This document shows positions 16,565-24,642 of a stretch of 44,841 bases of DNA, piece after piece; position 1 is the first letter of the stretch, and every line of letters starts with the position of its first letter. The position numbers and the translations under genes are program-made. A model generated the notes under the pieces. The model searched no databases. It was not told the DNA's origin and saw only the letters and a program-made list of their open reading frames with translations. Source of the stretch: Deinococcus sp. Arct2-2 (GTDB lineage Bacteria > Deinococcota > Deinococci > Deinococcales > Deinococcaceae); the NCBI RefSeq assembly GCF_004801315.1, contig NZ_SSNW01000047.1:1-44841 (forward strand). The letters run 5' to 3'.

Positions 16565-17748
16565 CGGGCAGGCGTGCCGTGTTCAGCCGCCTGTGCTTCT
16601 TGTGAACGCGTCTCTTCGGGGTACAGGGGCAGATCGATCCAGCGGCGCTCGGTATTCGACTGGACGATGGCATTCACGACTTCCTGACTCTTGGCCCCGT
16701 CGTAGAAGGTACATTCCTCGGGCGTGCCGTCCAGAATCTCATCGACAAAATGGCGAACCAGGTTGCGGTAATACAGCTCGGGCCACGGCGTATGGAGAGT
16801 CGTGCCAGGAGGATAGGCGCTGTCTGGCAGCGGTACGTCGCGGAATTCCACCTGATCGGGCGTGGCGAAGCGTAGCGTTTCGGCCACACCGTTCTCCTCG
16901 ACCAGACGGGCCACTGCCGCCCCCTTACTGCCGTAGACCCGCAGTTCCACGCCGGGGTAATTGCCGATGGCAATGTAACTGGTCTGCAAGATTCCCTGCG
17001 CTCCGCTGGCAAATTCAGCCAGAGCGACAGTTCCGTCCTCGACCTGAATGCGCTGCAGGCCCTCGCCGTAGCCGCGAACCACCCGCTCGGGCACGAAGTT
17101 TTTCATGCTGCCGATCACGCTGCTGTATTCACCCACGCACCAGCGCACCAGGTCGAGCAGATGCGAGCCGTACCCGACCACCGAGGAGGGAATCAGCGTG
17201 CCGAAATCCGCGCCCACCGTGACCTGCCGCAGCGGAAACTGGGGGTCCAGAAACTGGCTGTTCTGTTCCAGGCCGTGCACATGAAAAATCTCGCCCAGGG
17301 TGCCGTCCTGAATCCAGCGCTGCACCTGCCGGATGGCCGGGGAGTAGCGGAAGGTGAAGCCCAGCTTGGTGCGGACGCCTGCCTCACGGGCCTTGCGGGC
17401 GGCCATGAAGGCATCAGCGGCGTCGTGGGCCAGCGGTTTTTCGCTCAGAACGTGTTTGCCTGCGGCGATGGCGGCCAGACTGAGGGGCAGATGCGTATCG
17501 GTGGGCGTGCAGACATCTACCATCTCGATATCCGGGTCCTGCAGCATCTCTCGGTAGTCGGTGTACACCCGCCGCGCCCCGAACATCTGGGCCAGTCGGT
17601 GGGCACGTTCCGGCACGCTGTCACAAATGGCGACCAAATCGACGCGGTCATAGGCGGCGTAGCCCGGCAGGTGGGCCGATTCTGCCCAGGCATGGGCGCC
17701 GATCACGCCGACGCCGAGTTTCTTGGCTGGAGTTGCGGAAGAAATCAT
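16561..17748 (-). CDS. Gfo/Idh/MocA-family oxidoreductase
   Basis: The product has 395 residues from the ATG at 17748, which overlaps the preceding gene's stop; an upstream in-frame start is ignored. The N-terminal Rossmann fold reads LGVGVIGAHAWAESAHLPGY, followed by VDVCTPTDTHLPL and the family's EKPLAHD motif, whose Lys supports catalysis in this family. The C-terminal alpha/beta domain includes GYGSHLLDLVRWCVG, the usual Asp/His region. The typical reaction is NAD(P)-dependent oxidation of a sugar or cyclitol-like hydroxyl; the substrate here is unknown. Coupled by a 4-base overlap to the DUF885 gene. Confidence 0.9.
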   Translation of the reverse strand: MISSATPAKKLGVGVIGAHAWAESAHLPGYAAYDRVDLVAICDSVPERAHRLAQMFGARRVYTDYREMLQDPDIEMVDVCTPTDTHLPLSLAAIAAGKHVLSEKPLAHDAADAFMAARKAREAGVRTKLGFTFRYSPAIRQVQRWIQDGTLGEIFHVHGLEQNSQFLDPQFPLRQVTVGADFGTLIPSSVVGYGSHLLDLVRWCVGEYSSVIGSMKNFVPERVVRGYGEGLQRIQVEDGTVALAEFASGAQGILQTSYIAIGNYPGVELRVYGSKGAAVARLVEENGVAETLRFATPDQVEFRDVPLPDSAYPPGTTLHTPWPELYYRNLVRHFVDEILDGTPEECTFYDGAKSQEVVNAIVQSNTERRWIDLPLYPEETRSQEAQAAEHGTPAR

Positions 17749-18824
17749 GGTAGGGCCTTCCCGATGCTGTTCACGTAGGTCTCCAGTTCGTCGTAGTTGT
17801 GAAAGCCCAGCTCGCGCTGACCGTCCTCGATTTCGTAAATCATTTCGCACAGTCGGGCGTTGAGCCGGGTGTCGGCCCCGACCCGCTCACCAAAGGCAAT
17901 CAGCTTGCCGTTGCTGGAGCGCACCTCGCTGGGGCGGTTGCGGTACACGATGTCCCACCAGATGCCGCTGCCCTTTTTCTTGAAGCTATGCGCCTGCGGT
18001 TTCTGGTCTTTTTTCAGGAGCCAGACGGCGTGCTGAATGTTGTCCAGCAGCTTCTGCGTTTCGCTGGGAGTGGTGGGTTTGTAATTGGCCGGATCGAAAA
18101 AATCGAAGGCTTCGACTTGAATACCGTTGGCCTCGGCAATTTCGAGGGCCTCGCGCACTACCGCGCCCGCCACACGGGCGTAGCGTTCTTGTCCCAGGCT
18201 CTCGGTGACGGGCGCGTTGACCAGCGCGCTGAACACCACCTGGGCGCTGTACACCTCCTTGGCCCAAATCTGCCCCCAGATGTTGTCGGACAGTTGCACC
18301 TCGGTCAGCGCCCCCAGGCAGCGGGCCAGTTCCAGCAGGCGCGGGGTACGCTCGCCGGTCATTTCGCCCAGCTGGATGGGGCCTTCGTGCACAAATTCAA
18401 TATGGCCGGGATCAACCAACGCGCCGCCGTAATTGGGAATACTGCCCATCACGCGCTCTGCGCCGCCCAGCCCCGCCTGCTGCAGCCGCGCAATCAGGTC
18501 AGGCTCATTGAAGCCGTTCTGATAGGACACCACAAAGGTTTCCGGCCCAAACAGCGGCAGGACGCTTTCGAGTGCGTCCAGGCTGTGCTGCGATTTGGTG
18601 GCGATCATCACGCAGTCCAGCGGGCCAGTCAGTTCGTGTGGGTGCAGGGCCTTCACTTCAAAGTGCAGCTCGCCCCGAACCCCGTCTACCCGCAGGCCAC
18701 CGACCTTGAGAGCGTCGATATGTTCAGCCCAGCGATCCGTCAGGGTCACGTCATGGCCCATCTTAGACATGTAGGCCCCCGCGAGGCCGCCGATGGCACC
18801 GGCCCCAATAATGGTTATCTTCAT
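17745..18824 (-). CDS. Ketopantoate-reductase-family (PanE/ApbA-like) dehydrogenase
   Basis: The product has 359 residues, longer than the ~300 of PanE. The start at 18824 has AAGGA 7 bases upstream. The N-terminus KITIIGAGAIGGLAGAY is the NADP-binding glycine loop; MIATKSQHSLDALESV and YQNGFNEPDLIA match the substrate-facing region, and the C-terminal helical domain carries the conserved Lys (GQIWAKEVYSAQVVFSALVN). Other members of the family reduce 2-oxo acids other than ketopantoate. Being first in a gene block with RraA-like and SDR genes, it likely handles a 2-oxo or 2-hydroxy acid from the imported compound, rather than pantothenate synthesis. Confidence 0.87.
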   Translation of the reverse strand: MKITIIGAGAIGGLAGAYMSKMGHDVTLTDRWAEHIDALKVGGLRVDGVRGELHFEVKALHPHELTGPLDCVMIATKSQHSLDALESVLPLFGPETFVVSYQNGFNEPDLIARLQQAGLGGAERVMGSIPNYGGALVDPGHIEFVHEGPIQLGEMTGERTPRLLELARCLGALTEVQLSDNIWGQIWAKEVYSAQVVFSALVNAPVTESLGQERYARVAGAVVREALEIAEANGIQVEAFDFFDPANYKPTTPSETQKLLDNIQHAVWLLKKDQKPQAHSFKKKGSGIWWDIVYRNRPSEVRSSNGKLIAFGERVGADTRLNARLCEMIYEIEDGQRELGFHNYDELETYVNSIGKALP

Positions 18825-18908
18825 GGTTGTTTCCTTAAGGTCAAAGAGAAAGGAGAGAGTGTGAAGGACTGGCCCAGTATTGGATTGGCCCGATTTTGTT
18901 GGATCGGC

Positions 18909-19793
18909 TCAGTTGCGGGGATCGAGGGCGTCGCGCAGACCATCGCCCAGAAAGTTGACAGCCAGCACGGTAAACAAGATCATCAGCCCCGGAAAGACCG
19001 CCAACCACGGCGCCCCCTGAAGCCACTGGCTGGCCGAATTCAGCAGGTTGCCCCAGGTGGGTGTGGGCGGCTGAACGCCGAGGCCCAGAAAGCTCAGGGC
19101 ACTTTCGAGCATGATGGCGCTGCCGACGGCTAGGGTGGTGGACACCACGACCGGGCCAATCGCGTTGGGCAGAATGTGCCGGAACATGATCCGCCCGTGA
19201 CTGCCCCCTAGGGCGCGGCTGGCTTCCACATATTCCCGCTCGCGCAGACTCAGGAATTGGCCGCGCACCAACCGGGCCGTGCCCATCCAGCCCAGTGCGC
19301 CGATGATGCAGATCAGCAACGTGACGCTGGGACGGATCATTCCGCTGACCAGAATCACCAGCGGCAGCAGAGGAATCGACAACACGACATCGGTAAAGCG
19401 CATCAGGAGGGTATCAAGCCAGCCCCGGTAGTAGCCCGCCAATGCGCCGATCAGCGTGCCCAGCACCGTGGCGATCAACGCGCTGCTGATGCCCACCGAC
19501 AGAGAAATCCGCGCTCCATACAGCACCCGCGTCAGGGCGTCGCGGCCCAGTTCATCGGTGCCCATCGGGTGCGCCCGGCTGGGGGGCTGGGGCGTGCCGA
19601 TGATGTCCAGATCCTGTCCATCGAAGGTATAGGGCGTGAGTTGTGGGGCCAGCAGGGCTGCCAGACCCATCAGCAGCAGCACCCCGAGGCCGATCAGGGC
19701 CAGACGGTGCTTGACGAAGGTACGCAAGAAGCGTCGCCAGGGAGATTCGGTGCGAATCAACCGAACCGGGGCGGGAGAACTCAGTTCAGTCAT
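18909..19793 (-). CDS. Dipeptide/oligopeptide-type ABC permease (DppC/OppC-like)
   Basis: The product has 294 residues from the ATG at 19793, which lies 8 bases inside the preceding gene; an in-frame ATG at 19826 also exists. It has an N-terminal membrane helix, HPMGTDELGRDALTRVLYGA (the OppC-type signature), five to six membrane helices and the EAA loop YVEASRALGGSHGRIMFRHI that contacts the ATPase. It forms the channel with the DppB-like partner encoded just upstream. No ATPase gene is present in the window, so an ATPase must be supplied from elsewhere. An 84-base gap separates it from the dehydrogenase gene. Confidence 0.92.
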   Translation of the reverse strand: MTELSSPAPVRLIRTESPWRRFLRTFVKHRLALIGLGVLLLMGLAALLAPQLTPYTFDGQDLDIIGTPQPPSRAHPMGTDELGRDALTRVLYGARISLSVGISSALIATVLGTLIGALAGYYRGWLDTLLMRFTDVVLSIPLLPLVILVSGMIRPSVTLLICIIGALGWMGTARLVRGQFLSLREREYVEASRALGGSHGRIMFRHILPNAIGPVVVSTTLAVGSAIMLESALSFLGLGVQPPTPTWGNLLNSASQWLQGAPWLAVFPGLMILFTVLAVNFLGDGLRDALDPRN

Positions 19794-20739
19794 AACGGAT
19801 CCTGGGATCGGCGGCGGCGTAGGCAAGATCGGCCAGCACGTTGGTGATTACCAAGGCAAAGGAACCCAGCATCATCAGGGCCAGCAGCACGGGATAATCG
19901 CGCCCATTCATGCTCTCGATAAAGAGCCGCCCGATGCCGGGCCACGCGAAAATCGTTTCAGTAATGACTGCGCCCGAAAGGATGCCCGCAAAGTCGAGGG
20001 CCACCACCGTAATGACCGGAATTAGGGCATTGCGCAGGGCGTGGCGGTAAACCACCTTGTTGTGGGGCAGCCCCTTGGCTCTGGCCGTCCGCACGTAGTC
20101 CTGACTCAGCACTTCTACCATGCTGGAGCGCATATACCGGCTCCATCCCGCCACATTGGCAAAGGCCAGAATCAAGGCGGGCAGGGCCAGATGCCGCAGC
20201 AGATCCACCAGGGAGTTTTCTCCAATGGTCTGCATTCCGGCGGAAGGCAAGATCCGCCACTGCACGGCAAACAGGAGCTGCAGCATGAGGGCCAGCCAGA
20301 ACACGGGCATGCTGATACCCAGAAAAGACATGAACGTGATGCTGTAGTCCGTGGCGCTGTAGCGGCGCACAGCGCTGAGAACCCCGAGCGGCACGGCCAC
20401 CAGTAGGGCCAGAAAGAAGCTGGAGCCGCCCAGTACAATGGTCGGCCACAGCCGTTCCGAAATTTCGGTGACGACGGGCCGGGCTGTGCGGATGGAATAG
20501 CCCCACTCACCAGTAAAGAAAGCAGTGACCCATTTGGTGTACTGCACGGGCAGCGGCTGATCTAGGCCCAGCGCTACCTTCATCTGGTCAAGGGCTTCTT
20601 GAGACACGCTCGGATTGTCGGCGTAGACATCCATGGGCGTTCCGGGGGCCAGGTGCAGGACCCCGAACAACACCAGCGACACGCCTAGAAGCAGCGGGAT
20701 GGTTCCCAGCATACGTTTCAGCAGATAATTCAGGGTCAC
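19786..20739 (-). CDS. Dipeptide/oligopeptide-type ABC permease (DppB/OppB-like)
   Basis: The product has 317 residues from a GTG at 20739. It starts with the OppB-type pattern LNYLLKRMLGTIPLLLGVSL, has periplasmic APGTPMDVYADNP and LGLDQPLPVQYTKW segments, six membrane helices, and the EAA loop YVRTARAKGLPHNKVVYRHA facing the ATPase. GAVITETIFAWPGIGRL is the conserved OppB C-terminal part. It overlaps the DppC-like gene by 8 bases. Follows the binding-protein gene after 67 bases containing a hairpin. Confidence 0.93.
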   Translation of the reverse strand: MTLNYLLKRMLGTIPLLLGVSLVLFGVLHLAPGTPMDVYADNPSVSQEALDQMKVALGLDQPLPVQYTKWVTAFFTGEWGYSIRTARPVVTEISERLWPTIVLGGSSFFLALLVAVPLGVLSAVRRYSATDYSITFMSFLGISMPVFWLALMLQLLFAVQWRILPSAGMQTIGENSLVDLLRHLALPALILAFANVAGWSRYMRSSMVEVLSQDYVRTARAKGLPHNKVVYRHALRNALIPVITVVALDFAGILSGAVITETIFAWPGIGRLFIESMNGRDYPVLLALMMLGSFALVITNVLADLAYAAADPRIRYD

Positions 20740-20763
20740 GTTCGGCAGGACCTCGCTTGCGAG

Positions 20764-20794
20764 AGGCAGAGCCCAGCGTGTATGGACTCTGCCT
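20764..20794 (-). promoter_or_regulatory. Hairpin between binding-protein and permease genes
   Basis: AGGCAGAG (20764-20771) and CTCTGCCT (20787-20794) form a perfect 8-bp stem between the binding-protein stop and the permease start. Such hairpins often stabilise the upstream mRNA or partly terminate it, giving more binding protein than permease. That role is inferred from position. Confidence 0.5.
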
Positions 20795-20806
20795 ACAAAA
20801 GGGCGC

Positions 20807-22426
20807 TTACTTCTTCAGATACCAACTGCTGGTATTGACGAAGTTTGTCATGTTGGTCGGGTTGGGCACGAAATTCCCCAGTTTGCTGGTCACCGCGACG
20901 ACCGACAGGTTGGTGGTGATCGGAATGGTGGGCAGCACCTTCATCAACTCGGCCTGAAAGTCCATCAGGGCCGATTTCTGGACGGTAGGGTCGAGCGTGT
21001 TCTCGGCACGGTCCAGGAAGGCGTCGATCCTGGGGTTGCTGAAGCCCTGACCATTGTTGACGCCGCCCGTCTTGAAGAAGACGCTGTATACCGGGTCGGC
21101 GCTGGTGATCCAGCCGCTGTAAAACACGTCGTAGCTGCCCTTGTAGCGGGCTTCGCGGAAGGCAACGCCTGTTTTGTTGTCGGGCTGAAGCTCGATGCCC
21201 ACAGCTTTCAGGCTGCTGATGATGACCTGCTGGGCAATTTCATCGTTGGCGCGTCCGGCCTGAACCAGAATCTTGTAACTCATGCGCTGGCCGTTCTTAA
21301 CCCGGATACCGTCTGGGCCGGGCTTGTATCCGGCGGCGTCCAGCAGGGCCTTGGCCTTGGCAGGGTTGTAGGGATACTTGACCACGTTCCTGTTGCTGGC
21401 CGAGAAGACAGGAACCACCACCGTGTCGATGGGCTTCGGAAAGCCTCCCAGCGCTTTGGAAATGGCGCTCTTGTTGATGGCGTAGGCAAAGGCCTGACGC
21501 ACCTCCAGATCACGCAACGCTTCCGGCCCCTTGAAGTTAAAATCCAGGTGCTGCCAGCTCAAGATGTTGTTCTTGACGATATTCATGTTGGGGAGGGCGT
21601 CCAGCTGCGTCACCTGTGCATACGGCACGCTGGGCGTCATCTGGATTTCACCGGATTTCAACTGGGTCACCAGCGTATTGGCGTCCGGAATGATCTTGAA
21701 CACGATCTGGTCGAGGTAAGGCAGCTGCACGCCCTTGCTGTCCTTGCGCCAATACAGGGGATTGCGCTCCACGATGACATATTGGCCGCGCCGGAATTCC
21801 TTAACCCTGAAAGGCCCAGTGCCCAGCGGTTTTTCGTTGTAAACGTCGGTGTTTAGGTCTTTGCCTTCGAGCGCGTGCTTGGGAAAGATGCCGAAGGTAA
21901 ACAGCGTACTGGCGTAATCCGGCGCAACCCGTTTGTAGTTGACCACGGCAGTATAAGGATCAGGGGTATCGATTGAGCTGACATCCTCACTGCCGTCTTT
22001 GGATTCTGCAATGAACTTGGGATTTTTGATGGCCTCCCAAGTAAATTTCACGTCTGCGCTGGTAAAGGGCGCTCCATCCGACCATTTCACGTTGCGGCGC
22101 AGCTTGTAGGTGATGCTCATCTGCTTGCCGTCGGCGCTGACCTTGACGCCTCCGTTTTTGATGGTCGGTACGGTAGTCGCCAGCACAGGCACGTAATTGG
22201 CGTTCTTGTCTGGGGCCAAGAGACCCTCGACCACGGTGGCCTGAACGTCACCCAGATAACCCGTGGAGTAGACATTCAATGTGTCGATGTCGTAGCTGAG
22301 TCCGACGGTGAGGGTTCCGCCGCGTTCCTGGGCCAGAGCGGTTCCGCAGAGCAGAACGCTGGTCAGGGCCAGCAGAAGACGACCTTTTCGCGATGCGGAA
22401 TGCTGGCTGATCGGGCTAAACTTCAT
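20807..22426 (-). CDS. Family-5 extracellular solute-binding protein of a peptide-type ABC transporter
   Basis: The product has 539 residues from the ATG at 22426, chosen because AGGAGG lies 5 bases upstream; an in-frame start at 22450 is worse. The signal peptide (basic RKGR, then LLLALTSVLLCGTALA) is likely cut after A32. The mature protein has the family-5 pattern: GGTLTVGLSYDIDTLN, then YKLRRNVKWSDGAPFTSADV and LGTGPFRVKEFRRGQYVIVE. It binds the imported compound outside the membrane and delivers it to DppB/C. First gene of the minus-strand operon and the most likely to set substrate specificity. Members bind peptides, opines, nickel complexes or sugars, so the ligand cannot be read from sequence. 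Confidence 0.93.
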   Translation of the reverse strand: MKFSPISQHSASRKGRLLLALTSVLLCGTALAQERGGTLTVGLSYDIDTLNVYSTGYLGDVQATVVEGLLAPDKNANYVPVLATTVPTIKNGGVKVSADGKQMSITYKLRRNVKWSDGAPFTSADVKFTWEAIKNPKFIAESKDGSEDVSSIDTPDPYTAVVNYKRVAPDYASTLFTFGIFPKHALEGKDLNTDVYNEKPLGTGPFRVKEFRRGQYVIVERNPLYWRKDSKGVQLPYLDQIVFKIIPDANTLVTQLKSGEIQMTPSVPYAQVTQLDALPNMNIVKNNILSWQHLDFNFKGPEALRDLEVRQAFAYAINKSAISKALGGFPKPIDTVVVPVFSASNRNVVKYPYNPAKAKALLDAAGYKPGPDGIRVKNGQRMSYKILVQAGRANDEIAQQVIISSLKAVGIELQPDNKTGVAFREARYKGSYDVFYSGWITSADPVYSVFFKTGGVNNGQGFSNPRIDAFLDRAENTLDPTVQKSALMDFQAELMKVLPTIPITTNLSVVAVTSKLGNFVPNPTNMTNFVNTSSWYLKK

Positions 22427-22584
22427 GGGAACCTCCTGAATAGGGGACACAGAGCGTTTTCACGGCCATTTCTTACCTGCAAGCGTTGTTTGCTTAGCTG
22501 TGAGTGTGAAGGTCGTGACAGAGAAATGTCAAGCACAAATCTGAATTTTGTTCCATCAGACAGAATAAGTTGTCTAGATATAGG

Positions 22585-22599
22585 TTCCACATCGTGGAA
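22585..22599. promoter_or_regulatory. Perfect 15-bp palindrome, candidate IclR operator
   Basis: TTCCACATCGTGGAA is a perfect dyad (TTCCAC, ATC, GTGGAA) in the 207-base gap between the divergent operons, 35 bases before the start at 22634. IclR-family regulators recognise short palindromes of just this TTCCA/TGGAA kind, and an IclR gene lies in the adjacent operon. A related half-site, TTCCA, lies nearby at about 22551, and AGACA/TGTCT arms flank the region. Probably controls both operons. Confidence 0.7.
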
Positions 22600-22633
22600 T
22601 TTCTGTTTAGGATGAAGGTCAAGGAGAAAACAA

Positions 22634-23842
22634 ATGACTACCAGTACGCCGCAAGATCATGAACTTGGACGTCGCCTTACCGCTCTGACCATAGGAATGG
22701 ATCATCTGGAACGCCGCCTCTCGCGGGGCCACGGCGTGCTGGACAGTGAAGGCTTGGTGCCGATCTACCTGGGTGACGCATTGGTGCCCGCTGCGCCCTT
22801 GGAAGACTGGGACGCCGTGCAGCACGAACTCAGCTCGTTGGAGCAGGCGGCGTCGGGTCTAGAGGCGGGGCCAAGGCGGGTTTTTCTGGACGATATGTTC
22901 CGTTCGTTGCGAACCGCTGCCCGCCTGTTTGAAGGCGAGGAACTGAGTTTCAAGGAAAAACTGGAAGGACTGGTGGGCGTTCCGGCACAGGCGGTAGACA
23001 CCGAGCAGATCGAGAGCATGAAACTGGATGTAGACCGGGTGCTGATGGACGCCGGATACCGTCAGGGAACGGTGGCAGAGCGGGTGGCCCGCTGGGAACA
23101 GGAACAGGCCATTCCAGCCGAGCGCTTGGAAGCCGAATTCAAGCGGCTGATGGACGACGCGCAGGCCCGCACCGACCGTCTGATCTACGCCACCGGCGAT
23201 TACCAGATGCAGCTCAACACCCTGCGCGGCGTTCCTTTCACGGCCCGCTGCAACTTCAACGAAGGCCAGATGGACTTGAATGTCGATCTCAGCTTTACCC
23301 GCAGCGCCCTCAAGCATCTGGTGGCCCATGAGGTGTTTCCTGGTCATTCGACCCAATTGCTGCTGACCCACGACTGGGCCACACAGGGCAAAAGCACCGC
23401 CGACGTGTTGCTGTGCACCACCAATGCCGTCACAGGCTGCGTGCAGGAAGGCATCGGGGATCAGGGCGTCCACCTGATCGACTGGATCGAGGATGAGGGC
23501 GACCTGCTTCACCGGGCCTTGCGGCGGGTGCGCAGCGCTACCGCCACCAGCGCCGCCTGGTATCAAATGGGAGAGGGCTGGCCCGAAGCCCGCGTGATCG
23601 AATATTTGGAACAGCACAGCTACGGTCAGCGGCCCTGGATCGAAGGACGCGTGCGCTTCGCCAGTTATCCGTTCCGTGGCCCCTTTATCGCCAGCTATTG
23701 GTTCGGTGACGAGGCCGTGCGGGAGGTCAGGGAACGCACCTTACCTGGAGACCGGGCGGCCTTTGTGGATTACCTTTATGGTCAGATGCATTCACCCCGC
23801 AGCCTCCTGATGTTTGATCCCCAACGACGTGCGACCACATGA
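22634..23842 (+). CDS. DUF885-like putative zinc metallopeptidase with HEVFPGH motif
   Basis: The product has 402 residues, shorter than the usual ~550. The motif LKHLVAHEVFPGHSTQLLLT at about residues 228-247 supplies the HExxxGH zinc-binding and catalytic residues of this family, followed by QEGIGDQGVHLIDW, the likely third ligand. It is soluble. AAGGAG lies about 11 bases before the ATG. It starts the plus-strand operon, which also contains IclR and M24 genes, and faces the ABC operon across a shared control region. Whether it hydrolyses a peptide bond or another amide is unknown. Confidence 0.82.
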   Translation: MTTSTPQDHELGRRLTALTIGMDHLERRLSRGHGVLDSEGLVPIYLGDALVPAAPLEDWDAVQHELSSLEQAASGLEAGPRRVFLDDMFRSLRTAARLFEGEELSFKEKLEGLVGVPAQAVDTEQIESMKLDVDRVLMDAGYRQGTVAERVARWEQEQAIPAERLEAEFKRLMDDAQARTDRLIYATGDYQMQLNTLRGVPFTARCNFNEGQMDLNVDLSFTRSALKHLVAHEVFPGHSTQLLLTHDWATQGKSTADVLLCTTNAVTGCVQEGIGDQGVHLIDWIEDEGDLLHRALRRVRSATATSAAWYQMGEGWPEARVIEYLEQHSYGQRPWIEGRVRFASYPFRGPFIASYWFGDEAVREVRERTLPGDRAAFVDYLYGQMHSPRSLLMFDPQRRATT

Positions 23843-24642
23843 GCGAAAATGTTCAGAGCGTTGAGCGTGCCCTCGACATTGTGGGAACCATCGTTGCCGC
23901 ACACCGTCCCCTGAGCATTGCCGAGCTGTCTCAACAGATGCAGCTGGCCCCCAGCACCATTCACCGGATTTTGCAGACGTTGTCGGCCAAAGGATATGTC
24001 CATCAGGACGCGCTCAGCAAACGCTACGACATCGGCCCCGAGATCGTCGAAATTTCACGGTCTCTGTACCTGCGCTACGACCTGGTGCGCCGGGTGCGGC
24101 CTTATCTGCAGGAATTGGTGGACTGCACGGGTGAAACTGCACACCTGGCCGAGCTGTACGGCACGACCGCCATGTACCTGAGCCAGCTGGAGCCCCTGAC
24201 CATGATGCGAATGTTTACCACCCCCGGCAGCATCACGCCGCTGACCTGCTCCGACGTGGGCAAGCTGTTTCTGGCCGACCTGCCGCCCAGCACCGTCAAA
24301 CGCATCGTGGACAAGGTGGGATTGATTCCCCGCACGCCTCATACGTTGGTCAGCTGGGAGCGGCTGCAAGCCGAACTCCAGACGGTGCGCGAGCAGGGCT
24401 ATGCCGAGGACAACGAGGAGCGTGAGCTGGGCGTGCGCTGCCTGTCGGCCCCACTGAGCAACGGCGCGGGCAAGGTCATCGCCGCTCTTGGCATCGCTGG
24501 GCCTTCCGGGCGGCTGACCAAAGAGCGGGTTCCGGAACTGAGTCAGCAGATTCGCGCTATTGCCCGCCGCGCCGCCCACGACCTGATGCTGGTTGCCAGC
24601 CCGGTGCTCGAACCTGCTCCCCTGGAATCCCTCCCCTCATGA
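23839..24642 (+). CDS. IclR-family transcriptional regulator
   Basis: The product has 267 residues, the usual length. The N-terminal winged helix (about 1-70: QSVERALDIVGTIVAAHRPL, LSIAELSQQMQLAPSTIHRI, LQTLSAKGYV) is followed by the effector-binding domain (about 85-250), with LTCSDVGKLFLADLPPSTVK and GYAEDNEERELGVRCLSAPL typical of the family. It overlaps the upstream stop and the downstream M24 start by four bases each. It probably binds the palindrome at 22585 and controls both operons in answer to the imported compound or a product. Confidence 0.93.
   Translation: MSENVQSVERALDIVGTIVAAHRPLSIAELSQQMQLAPSTIHRILQTLSAKGYVHQDALSKRYDIGPEIVEISRSLYLRYDLVRRVRPYLQELVDCTGETAHLAELYGTTAMYLSQLEPLTMMRMFTTPGSITPLTCSDVGKLFLADLPPSTVKRIVDKVGLIPRTPHTLVSWERLQAELQTVREQGYAEDNEERELGVRCLSAPLSNGAGKVIAALGIAGPSGRLTKERVPELSQQIRAIARRAAHDLMLVASPVLEPAPLESLPS

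Noticed and set aside
17799..19133. A 444-codon plus-strand frame across the PanE-like gene
   Set aside because: Composition is junk and it lies over a confidently identified minus-strand gene.
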